Origin: Sisyra terminalis
Lineage: Eukaryota; Arthropoda; Insecta; Neuroptera; Sisyridae
NCBI GenBank assembly: GCA_958496175.1
Contig: OY292276.1
Span: forward strand, 23,206,001-23,270,000
Direction: 5' to 3'
Length of the DNA stretch: 64,000 bases
Shown: one piece after another, positions 12,860 to 22,973 of the stretch
Numbering within the stretch: the stretch's first letter is position 1
Layout of the letters: every line of letters starts with the position of its first letter
The notes under the pieces: generated by a model
Told to the model about the DNA's origin: nothing
Database searches by the model: none
Seen by the model: only the letters and a program-made list of their open reading frames with translations
Program-made: the position numbers and the translations under genes

Positions 12860-12935
12860 GTCTACTGGTGACAGAGTGGATGAGGTGGCCACTCCAAAAC
12901 TGGTAGGTAGGGTGGGTACCTCTGAAATTGTATAA
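12860..12935 (+). repeat. tRNA-related SINE head, truncated
   Basis: The segments tctactggtgacagagtgga, tgaggtggccactcc and aaaactggtaggt match the head of the SINE family. The body is absent. Confidence 0.6.
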
Positions 12936-13154
12936 CAAGAGCGAACGTGCTTCATAAAACCTATGCTAAATTTAAACTGCCATTGGCCTAGTGCTCGTAT
13001 CTTGTCCATAAAATATTTGTACAAAACATACGTATTTTCTCCTCTCTAAGCCAGCGTATAAATCAGAGTGAAATAGATCTAACGATGGCCACGAGAGGTC
13101 GATGATTTAAAAAAAAGGGAAGAAAATGGGAGTCCGATGATATTAATTATTTTT

Positions 13155-13316
13155 TGACCGATTTATGGACAGTTCAATCAAGTAAAACAATATCATTGGT
13201 AGATTCTGGGTTCCATTCTTGTATCAAACAAATTTTCCATATTTTTTGATTTACGGATTTTTATTTACCCTAGAGTCGCTCAAAACTTTGGCGGTTATTA
13301 AACATCGATAAATAAC
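13155..13316 (+). repeat. tRNA-related SINE copy, diverged head
   Basis: A diverged head (ttgaccgatttatgg) leads to ggtagattctgggttcc and the well-preserved body tttaccctagagtcgct, caaaactttggcggtta, ataaataac. It lies about 165 bp from an inverted copy at 13481. Confidence 0.6.
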
Positions 13317-13480
13317 AAAAAAATACAACGAATCAAGCTATATCTTTACTTAATATTACTCCACTGACTAAATACTCGGTTTTTATCGTACCGAATGAAG
13401 AAACACTTTCCACCCATTGGAAAGCACTGCTCTATATCCACATTTTATGGTGATGTTATTTCATATAAGTACCATATACC

Positions 13481-13627
13481 ATAACTGCCAAAATTTTAGC
13501 GGATTCTTAGGTTAATAAAAAACCATAAATCGTGAAACATTGAAAATTTACTCGATACGACGATTGAAGGCGACACCTACCGGTTTTAGAGAGGCCACCT
13601 TGACGACTCAACCATCAGTAGACTTAA
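13481..13627 (-). repeat. tRNA-related SINE copy, inverted
   Basis: Reading minus: gtctactgatggttgagtcg, tcaaggtggcctctc, aaaccggtaggtgtcg, then tttcacgatttatggttttt and the terminal ttttggcagttat. Box B has decayed. Confidence 0.65.
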
Positions 13628-16258
13628 CCATATTTTCAAAACCAATTTTCATGACATACTCTACACCGAACAGAACCATAAAAATTTAATATAGTCTAAT
13701 TCACATTCTCAATTTTCATTTTCTTTTGGAAGACAAATGCCACTAGATAGATATGAAATTGGAGTATTAGGTATAGCATTACAGCTTTTTGATTTTTAGT
13801 TACCGATAACTACTCTCAAAACTACCGAAATATTCCTGACTAGAGACAAAATTGAATCTAGTCGGTATGCATTAGCATTTTAAGATTAAATGAAAAAAAA
13901 AAGTTTTGAAAAGTAGTAGCTTGTTAGTATTAAAAAAAAATGAAGTAAAAGATATAAGGAAAATTGTAAATTCGGTGTATCGCAATATAAACAGAGAATA
14001 TGAAACGGTTAAAGTAACACTCAAATACGGGTAGTTAATTATGCAAAACTTAAGTTATTCACTTTAATACTATGACACATATTCAAATTATATATAATCG
14101 TATATGAAAGAGCTAGTTTCTCTAGAATCTCTTGAGTCTAGAATCAAGGATACGGAACTTTAAATAATTTAGTATTAAGTGTTCGTATGACGGTGTGTCC
14201 GTGTTTAAGTGTCGTTTATTTAACTCTTAAGTTGCGTGTTAAGTGATCAAGTGAGCAAAATTTAAGCTTTAAAAAAAATTTATTTTAGTAACTTTAAAAC
14301 TAGTTTTCAATGGGTTAAGCGACTCCAATGTTGCCTAACATAAATGAATTATTGTTGCAGTATACTTTTTTAATTCCAGAATGTTTTTCGATGGAAAATC
14401 GAGTAGAATATGAAAAAAATGGAATCAATTAAAAATTAAGCTTAAATTCTTATACTTTCCCTTGTATTTTGGTTTTAATACTGCATTATGGGAATGATAG
14501 AATATAGACGAGCACAACAAAGTTGTCAATATTAGATTTATTTAAAAGAGAAGGATTCCATCTTGTTTATTACTAGTCTACGTTAAATACCAAAAAAAAA
14601 ACGTTCAAAATAATCTTCAACGTCATATACGAACTATAAAATTGATAATTTACAATAAGTTGATCATTTGTAGCGGTGCAAATCCAATGTCATCCAATGT
14701 GAAAATTTGTATGGATTACTCTGCTAATTTTGCTACGAGACTAATAGCATAAAAATCAACCGCTTTAAGCCGTTAATGAAAACAAAACTTTGTTTAGTTC
14801 CTTCTCTTATGCTTTTTAAGGGTAATTTTCTTAGAATTTTGATGAAAAAATAAATTTTAACGCATCTTTTGTTCTTAATTGTAAAGCGTTCTACCCTATT
14901 CAGTTTTCAAAATAGAAGTTTATTGCAAACACATAAACATATCAGTGTGTTTTTTTAGCTTGGTATCTAAGTTTCTTGGAAATTACCTATGTTGGTACGA
15001 TTTTCGTAGAAAGTTATATCTAAAAGCTATTGTTATTCTATCACAGAGATTGTGAATAAATTGTTGAATAAATTTTGAGGAAAAAGAAAAAATATTGTGT
15101 GACTGAACAATATAATTCTTAAGATTCAAATTTATCTTATTGACCATCGGATCTTAATATTCAAATCCTTTCATAACAAATTCATTTAAAATCCTAATCT
15201 TTACAGAATTTATGATGGTTGAGGTTCAGTAAAATTATTTTCAATACTGCGCTAGGGCTTCTATGCTCAATTTTAGACTTTGATTTAAGGTTTTGATTCG
15301 ATTTGATACTGATTCGTAGTTGAATTTTTTTTATAAATTTTTTGCACCGCCTGCCTCTTGGCAATAATTGTGTCCAATGACACAATTAACAACGAACACT
15401 AAGAAACATCTCTATTAGACCACATATATAAATCGGTCTGCCAGGTCAAGTATGAACACTCTTTATTCGATTTTAGTAGCACATACATAAGTCAAAATTA
15501 GTGATTATTTTGTTTTAAAATACACTAGATTTAATTATGTAACTAAATATTTGCCTCACAGTCAATATAGTACTTCCATTATATATGTAATTTCTTTTTA
15601 TGTAATTAGAAATTTTTCATGCTAGTAAGTAAGCATTTTTATGGAAAAGCCAGGAGAGTTTAAAGTTAAAAATTTCAGTGCTTAAATTTGCACACTTAAT
15701 ATTTGTATGCTACTATAGTCTTATATATTGGGATTGCTGATTGATGAGACGTCTTCGTTGATGCGGAGAAATAGTCTCCCTCACTCCATCTGCATTTATT
15801 CCATACAAATTACAAGTTGCGTTGTATTTCAACTATTAAGCTCAACAGATTTCACTCATTCACTCTTTTCCACCAAAATTGCATTTCGTTGTAGTTAAAG
15901 CAGCTGATCTTTGTTCGCAATACTATCCGTTAGAATGGAGCCTAACGGGTTCCACACTAGTTTTTTATAACTTTACTTGACGGATTAAAAAATTAAAAAA
16001 TGGTGGAAAAATGGAAATTCAAGCTTTATTGTCAAAGCTCCCTGCAATTTGCTGAGTTCAAAGTAATGTCATTTTCAATATTTCAAAAAATATTTTGATA
16101 AATGTCAATGTCATTTTGTAAACGATGACATTTTTAAGATTACATTTAGCTTTTCGATGTATTTGTATTTTTTCTTTAGCACTTTTTTACTTTATTATAC
16201 TAAAGTTTAAACTAGTTGATATTCTAATTGTTGGTTTTTCTTCTGATTTTTGCTTCAG
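13628..16258. other. Region upstream of torso-like; promoter and 5' UTR exon presumably here or further left
   Basis: AT-rich. The splice acceptor at 16258 implies an upstream non-coding exon, but I cannot place its donor or a promoter. No coding exon was recognised. The frame at 15194-15385 (-) is low complexity. Confidence 0.5.
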
Positions 16259-16276
16259 ATAGCAGAGGCCGTTAGG

Positions 16277-16942
16277 ATGTGGAGTCGAGCAGTTCTGGTA
16301 GTGCTGGCAAGTGTCTTGACTGTTTCAAGTGCGGCTTCGAATCAAACCAATAATAACGACACGAGTAATTCGACATCACTGCTGAAGGTTGGCCGTGCCA
16401 TCAACATCTTCAGCCGCTACGGCTACCTCAGCATCAGTATGCGTGTCGTACCACGTAACGACTCCGATCAGACGTGGGTTTTCCGGGAGCCCACCGTCGA
16501 TATTTTCACTAACATCGATAATCTCGCCAAACGGAATTCACGGTCACGGAAAACCATCCTCTTTGATGGCGATTTCCATATGGAGTTTTGCGACAACTTG
16601 CGCCAACTGTTGCAGGCCTACTTTAGGGACTTCACGATTGAGCGGTTGCAGAAACCGTGGCGCGCCTTTACAGGAAGTTGGTCACCCGAAGTCGCCGCAA
16701 AAAATCTCGGCATTAATGCTTCATTTGTGCAAGGCGACCATTGTTATGTGTTGGTGCGAGTGTCGCGGTTTAGGGATAGTATTAAGTTGAACCCGTTACC
16801 AAAAACTGTCGTTCTAGCCGACTCGGTGCAAGACGAAATGGATACGATAAAAGTGGGCGATGCCGCTAGTGTTGAACAGTTTATTAGAAAATTTGGATCG
16901 CATTACATCAATTCTTACGTAACAGGCAACTCCTTGTATCAG
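16277..16942 (+). CDS. tsl: torso-like coding exon 1
   Basis: This exon encodes residues 1-222: signal peptide, sequon-rich linker and most of the MACPF domain, including the FGSHY motif. It ends on a complete CAG codon followed by the donor GTAGAT at 16943, so the intron is phase 0. The frame stays open to 17059, but the extra residues are unlike the family and lie in AT-rich sequence, so they are intron read-through. The exon itself begins at 16259, after a polypyrimidine tract and cag, with 18 nt of 5' UTR before the ATG. Confidence 0.93.
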
Positions 16943-19900
16943 GTAGATGATTTAATAGTTTCCGAATTCTTCAAAACTTCTTTTATTCTGCAAACTTTAA
17001 CTAGGAAAAAAACATATTCCTACGTCAATCTACCGGCTAGATATTACGTATACATTTAACGTTCCGAGTTCACTTTCTCTCAAACTTGTAAAGCATTTTA
17101 ATTACATAATATGCATATATAAACCATCCTTACGACAAGTGACTATATAGATAGCTCGCTTTTTAACGACATCGTGTAATCAAATTCATTATTTAAATTA
17201 TCATACAGATAGGTGATCATTGTCAAAAAACAAGGTTAATTGTTGGAGGCTTTTTTATGAGTTTTAATTTTACTTTCGTTTTTCCTCTCGTTCATCTCAA
17301 TGCTTCTGATAAAACATGCCAGATGTTCTAAAATCTGAAATTCTTAAATTGCTTTAAACAGTAAGTAATGCTTCTTAATCTACATACCTCATAAATCATA
17401 TTCATGGGGAAGTATTCTTGTAATCAATTTCTAAAACATTACAATTCTTCACGTATCAAAGTTTACAAAGAATCGCAAAGAAATTATGTGAGAAAGTTGC
17501 AAAATTTTCTACTAGAATCTTGTCAAAAAAATCAAACAAAAGGTATAGAATTAACTCGAAATTACAATCCACTTTATTATGTGCAATTAATGTATAGATG
17601 TTTAAAAAGTCTCTCTCTATAATTTAATGTAAAGTTTAATAGCGCTAGAGAAAATTATCGTAACAGATAAGAAAGAAAATTGCAAAGTAAAGTAAGATTT
17701 TCTTTTCAAAGAAAATGAAAATCGTAAGATATATGAAGAAATGTTAACTTGTACTAAGTATTTCTTAAATACTAAAAAACAATCAAATTTAAAGAATGTC
17801 ATATTTTCTTATGATGCTCAAAAACAAACAAGCTTTACTATCCATGGAGGTCTTGTCTGAAAATGCACTTGAATACTTTAAGCGATCCACTAGAATCCTT
17901 TTAAGAAAAAGTTAAACTTGTAATAATTCAGGAAGTTAAATTTGTTCTCAATCGTAGTTTGACTTTGGTTGTCAAAAGGTGGTTTTGTCGTTGGAAAATA
18001 ACCTGAAGATTTACAGAGCTATACAAAGCTGAAATTAATATGAAATTCATAGTTGTGCTGAGATTTCAATAATTTTAATGATAAGAAAATACAGCGATTT
18101 CTGTGAATCTATATCCTGGGGCTTATAGTAAACCCTTCCTGATAGGTCTCAAACTATGCTGTAAATAAAAATCTCAAATTCGGAACGATCAGGAGTAAAA
18201 TAACACAGGGTTGGTTACTAAGCCTTAAGTAAAACCAAATACTCGTATTGTATATTTTCTGATTGCCTAGTTGCCTATATAGTCAAAACAATTTAATAAT
18301 ATACAAGATATGTAATTTGTATGCCGACAAATACAGAGAACAAAGATGTAAATACACACATATGAGTGAAATACATTCATTGTTTTAAATTTGATCAAAC
18401 TATCGTTATGGTTTCAACTGTCATTTCGCTTTATTTTAAATACCAATTTTTACCATTTATCAATTTTGTTTACGTTGTGCTGTGAATATTTCACGGGAAG
18501 TTACTAGTTGTTAAATATAAAAAAGTACCTTAGGTACCGAAGATTATCTACTATAACCAAAAGTAACTTTCAATAAAACATTCAGTAAACAATGAAATAG
18601 GATACCCGATTACAGGGTTGTCCAACTTACTTTGAGATATTTTTGTTTTTACAAATTTTAAATAATTTATTTTTTTACTCAAATTTGGTTTATACTTTTT
18701 TATTTTATTTAGAGTTTATAAACATACTTCCCTTCTTACTCGTTTCTTGTTTTTCTAAGTGTGTTGTACTTACAGTAGTACGTACTCTTCGTTTTCCAAA
18801 ATTAAAATTTATAATAGGTACAATGTACAATATCTGATTACCTAACAACTTTATCTAATTATTAACTTTGCGATTTTGTACCCTATCTGTTAAAGTCGTT
18901 GAAAAATGTGGTAAAACGACAATTTCTTCCTAGTCTTATTAAATTTTACTATAACATATTAAGTTTTGTGTAGGAATCTCTAGGCTCTACTTACTTAAAA
19001 CTTATGAAGTTTGTATTAAATTAAAACTCATAATAACAACAATATTTGGTAAGCCTACTGGTGGCCGAGTGGTCAAGATGGTCGCTTCAAAATTCGTAAG
19101 TGTTGAGTTGGAATGTCGTGAATGTCGAGCGAATTTCGATACTTTCCAGGTTTACGGTTTTTTATTTGCCCTAAAGTCGCTAAAGACGTTAGTAGTTATA
19201 AAGCGGCAATAAATAACAATGAAGAAAGTATATTTGTACTCTTTCCCACCGATATAGTACTCTAACATATTCGTACTAAGATTTGCATTACTATAATTCC
19301 TTAAATGAAACATTTTTGAAATTTTTAAGAAAATAGAGCAATTTCGTGACTTGCAAGTTATTCAATATCAAATCTTTACATTTTGTAGAGCTACATTGAA
19401 AATTTTTGTGGTAATACAAAGATTTTATAACTGACTTGTAGTAAAATTAATGAATGTAAGTATTAAGATAAAAATCGTGTCTTCACGATTTCAAATTGAG
19501 GAATAGAAAAATAAAAATATTGCAACAGCGTTTCCAATTATACCATCCAATTTCAAAAAGAGCGATGAACCAAGAAATTTATTTCAATTCGTTACAATTA
19601 TATATCTACGTTCATTTTTGTTCTAATTTAATCAACCTTTACTTACAACCTAACATTAAGATGAAATATTGTTTCACATACGTTGGTTAAAACAACGATT
19701 TAAAATTGAAACAAGGAAGTTGTTCATTTTCAAATCAATTTTACGAGAAAAGCTAATGAAATTTTACTCATTTCTTAGTTTGGTCACTTATTTTTGTGTC
19801 AATACAAGGTAGTAGAGTTTTTGAATTTAAAAATTGTATAGACGTTACTTTTAGCTGCGATATTATATGTGTGATTGGAATTGTAATTGATCGATCTTTA

Positions 19901-20511
19901 TCTAATTTATCGGGGTAATCGTGTTGCATATAAATGACGAGTTGTTTAATCTAATTTAAGTGAAAAAGGTTTTTAAACAACCTAGTTTTCCTCTATTTTT
20001 GCTTACATTACAATTCTGCACTTGTACGTACAATTGAATTAAGTGTTATTGATTAGTTATATAAAAAAATATTTTGGAAGCATTAATGTTGATTTTGTTT
20101 TATCTATTTTTTCAGGTTTTTGTTTACTCTCGAAAAGTGTACACTCGAATTCGTGAGCGCTTAAAAATCCGTGGAGTTGGTGAGCTTTCGTCGAACGAAT
20201 TAACGAATTACTTTTCGCCGTGGTATGCAGAGCATATGGGCCAAATCAAGGTAGCCAGTGGCAACCAAACGATGGAAGCATGGGCTGCCGATAAACTTCG
20301 TGTCCATTATTATATCTTCACCTATGCGAGCTTATTGCGACTACATGGCGATGCCAGTTTATTACAAGCACTAAATGATCAGCTAGGCAATGAGGCATTA
20401 CTTCAGCTCGAACTTAAAACAGTAACATCGGCATTCAAAGACCCAATAAAACGTGAATTTTTCCAAGAGGTTCTCGATAATTATTTGAAATTGTGGGAAG
20501 TGAATATGTGA
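16277..20511 (+). CDS. tsl: Torso-like, secreted MACPF-domain protein (two coding exons)
   Basis: Joining 16277-16942 to 20116-20511 gives 353 residues, about the length I recall for Torso-like proteins. In flies this secreted MACPF protein is made by follicle cells at the egg poles, where it permits activation of the receptor kinase Torso, and it also influences growth and moulting timing (family knowledge). Seen here: a hydrophobic signal peptide at residues 1-20; a Thr/Asn/Ser-rich linker with sequons at N22, N27 and N31; the conserved AINIFSRYGYLSISMRVVPR block at 41-60; further sequons at N61, N147 and N272; two cysteines, C105 and C156; and the MACPF signature FGSHY at 206-210 followed by a glycine at 217. 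The C-terminal part (residues 223-353) is helical and charged. The start was chosen because it directly precedes the signal peptide and has A at -3. The preceding cag at 16256-16258 is a 3' splice site, so 5' UTR exon(s) lie upstream. Splice junction and family block are clear. Confidence 0.95.
16943..20115 (+). other. torso-like intron (3.17 kb), with a SINE copy
   Basis: This GT-AG, phase-0 intron has donor GTAGAT at 16943 and acceptor ttttttcag ending at 20115. It is AT-rich. The only dated structure I see inside is a SINE-family copy at 19051-19217; the short open frames in it have no family resemblance. Confidence 0.85.
19051..19217 (+). repeat. tRNA-related SINE copy in the torso-like intron
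   Basis: It begins aagcctactggtggccgagt, then ggtcaagatgg, with box B position gagttggaatg, then the body ttttttatttgccctaaagtcgctaaag ending aataaataac. Box A is the closest in the window to a true tRNA-Ser/Leu A box. Confidence 0.75.
20116..20511 (+). CDS. tsl: torso-like coding exon 2 (C-terminus)
   Basis: This exon encodes residues 223-353, beginning VFVYSRKVYTRIRERLK and ending LKLWEVNM before a TGA at 20509-20511. It directly continues the MACPF region of exon 1 in phase 0. It has no cysteines and one sequon (N272). The segment ELTNYFSPWYAEHMGQI at about 250-265 is typical of Torso-like. The ORF extending upstream to 20074 is intron sequence before the acceptor cag. Confidence 0.93.
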   Translation, partial: VFVYSRKVYTRIRERLKIRGVGELSSNELTNYFSPWYAEHMGQIKVASGNQTMEAWAADKLRVHYYIFTYASLLRLHGDASLLQALNDQLGNEALLQLELKTVTSAFKDPIKREFFQEVLDNYLKLWEVNM

Positions 20512-20825
20512 GTGAATATGCGACGACTCGTGTTTTGAGATTGACTTCAATAATTGTGATAAAACAATCAATTAATGAAATAATGTGATAAAAATGTTGA
20601 ACATTTTTGCCTCTTTTTCAAATACGCGTATATCAAAGTACAAAGATATGACGTAGAAAGGCCAAAGAAAAGGCCTCACTGATGCTCTAACTATTGTCTA
20701 GTTTCTTTATATTTTCTAAATGAAAATTTATGATTGTGATAAAACAATTAGAATCAATTTAGTTTTTATATATATAGACAATTTAGTCAAGCTAATTATT
20801 ATACTTATAATTATTTAAGATTTTC

Positions 20826-20831
20826 AATAAA
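20826..20831 (+). promoter_or_regulatory. Candidate poly(A) signal AATAAA for torso-like
   Basis: A canonical AATAAA lies 315 nt after the torso-like stop, followed by a T/G-rich stretch (gtttctcgtcttttaac). In sequence this AT-rich the hexamer occurs by chance, so the assignment is tentative. Confidence 0.35.
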
Positions 20832-21877
20832 ACGAACTTTGTTTCTCGTCTTTTAACATTCAACATTTGTACCACTTACTTTTTGTTTGATAATAATTAA
20901 TTCATTCTTACATTAGTATACCTTGAGCAATGAATATTGCAACCGCTCTTATAAATGGCACTTAATAATTACGGAAGATTTTATTACTATGATGTTCTAT
21001 TGAGAAATTTACGACGTGAGAAATTACACGGTACCTATTCACCAATAGTCGTAGATCACTAGAGGTAATCTTTTGAGAGTTCAGAAATTCCACAACTAAC
21101 GCAACTTTTAATTTTTATTGGTCAAACTAAATTAATTTTCGACTGACTGAAATATTCTAAATGCGACGCATTAAGAATTTATTGATTAATTTAAATATTT
21201 TTTAATAGGTCGATAAATTAATAACTTATTTCAATAATATGGAACTAATTTTTCGTTGCACCACTTCATAATTAAACCCTTATTTTTTTGGTAAAACTAT
21301 TAATTGAGATCAATGCATAAAGTATATTGTTCAGGTTTATCAAGTACTACCACCGAACGATCTATAATCATGCGACCAATAGAAATTATTTATATTATTA
21401 CATTGGATTCTGGATAATTCGAAGCGGGGAAGTTCTTTGATAAAAATATGCAAAGTATAATTTTTCATAGTTATAAGTTTTGATAATTTTACAATTTTTT
21501 TGCTCTTTGGCCATAAGAAATATATGAATGTATAAATATATAAATGACAGTTGAAAATTGAAATTATCAAAATTTTATATAAAGATAATTTTTCATTCGT
21601 ATTTTTAACCATATTGAACCTCCTGAAGAATTATTTTATGTGGATTATGAGTTTTGAGTTGATCATTCTCAAATAATGAGCTAGTTCTTGCAGCAAATTC
21701 AATTTATTAAAATTAAAACTAGTTTGTCACCTCATAATTTGTTTATTTAATTTGATTTTCCAATTAGCACTGCACCGATATTGACATAACAAATATCTTG
21801 TGAATATAAAATTTTAAATCTGTATCTGATACTGGTGTACCTGAATGAATTTGGAATCCTAGTATTAAATTTTATAC
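20832..21877. other. Intergenic AT-rich, no feature seen
   Basis: Start of the space between the convergent genes. The 90-codon minus frame at 21340-21612 is low complexity and has no recognisable domain. Confidence 0.6.
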
Positions 21878-21885
21878 TTTTATTG

Positions 21886-22084
21886 CAGTGTTTTTAACCT
21901 TGGGTGCCCACACTTCTGGAAATGCGGGAGAAGCCTTTCACAATTTAAAGTATGAAATTTTTGACAATAAATTTTTCAAAAAATGTATTTTTTTCAATCA
22001 AAAAAATCAAATACATTTTTCAATGGGGTGCGGAGATTTTTATATTCAAAGGGGTACGACTCTCATAAAGATTTAGAAACACTG
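21886..22084. mobile_element. hAT-like MITE inserted at the mariner end
   Basis: A 199-bp element with ends CAGTGTTTTTAACCTTGGG and, reversed, CAGTGTTTCTAAATCTT. Flanking octamers are TTTTATTG (21878-21885) and TTCTATTG (22085-22092), a 7-of-8 target-site duplication. A partial relative in the opposite orientation lies at 45919. No coding capacity. Confidence 0.78.
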
Positions 22085-22089
22085 TTCTA

Positions 22090-22971
22090 TTGGTTGGGGA
22101 AAAATTTCGTAGTGTTTTTTTTATCAAAGACTTTTACATAATCAAAAATCAATAGTGATAACAATAAATTAAGCTGAGATATAATTTAGCTGAGCTAAAA
22201 GTACCTTGTTGATCATGGTATTCCATTTGAGTATTTCCTAGTATACCATACTTCCATACCCTCCTAGTTCCACTAAACGCCAGATCATGGTCTTCTTTGG
22301 ATGGAGGTCAAGCTTGATTTTGACAAGCTTTGGCGTATTTCCTAGCCTCCTACCCTTTTTTTTTGCTTCATATTGACATATAGGTATTATTTCTCATTTC
22401 TCGTAACGATTCGGTACAAAAAGTACTAATTATGACCGCATGTCAATCAATGGCTTGTGATATATTTAGAAGTAATTTGAAGACGATTCCAATGTTGGTT
22501 TGGGTAAGCTTGAGAAACACCCAAACTTCCAATTTTTCAACAAATCACATTAAATGAAGATGATTAAGAATCGTTTTATGATCAAAGTTCATTTTTTCGG
22601 CAAATCCACGACTTGTTTGATTATCGTCTTTCTTCAAAAGTGCTTTGAGATACTTTTCGTCGAATTCCGAAGATCTTCCGCTACGAGGCGTATTGTCGAC
22701 GTTAAAATATTTCGGAGAATTTGGCAGCTTTTTGGCCTCGATGGAAAGCGATGAAGAGTAGCTGTCGAAAACGTTGCTTTTTACCTCTAGGATATTCCAC
22801 TCTAAGCCTCAAAAGTAATAAAAATTAAATTACTCAAAAGACGATTAGCACAGTTTTGTAGAACAAAAAAAAGTGCTATTGAAAGAATACTATATACTTT
22901 GTTATACCACAAAAAATCATTGTAACACATAAGAGAATTTGAAAATGGTACGATTTTATTCCCCAACCTAA
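22090..22971 (-). mobile_element. mariner (Tc1/mariner) element, internally deleted
   Basis: An 882-bp element with inverted ends TTGGTTGGGGAA and TTAGGTTGGGGAA, each flanked by TA, the mariner target. The minus strand carries transposase remnants in shifting frames: TPRSGRSSEFDEKYLKALL, then FAEKMNFDHKTILNHLH, then later a decayed catalytic region with EDHDLAF. Full elements are about 1.3 kb, so roughly a third is missing, mainly at the N-terminal side. Dead. Confidence 0.8.
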
Positions 22972-22973
22972 TA

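Noticed and set aside
16943..17059. Extension of the torso-like frame past the donor (39 more codons)
   Set aside because: The sequence turns AT-rich and loses family similarity, and a GT donor sits exactly where exon 2 continues the conserved protein.
19051..19130. Possible tRNA gene (A box gtggccgagtggtcaag)
   Set aside because: No acceptor-stem pairing or clean B box was seen, and several diverged copies with a shared non-tRNA body exist; it is a SINE.
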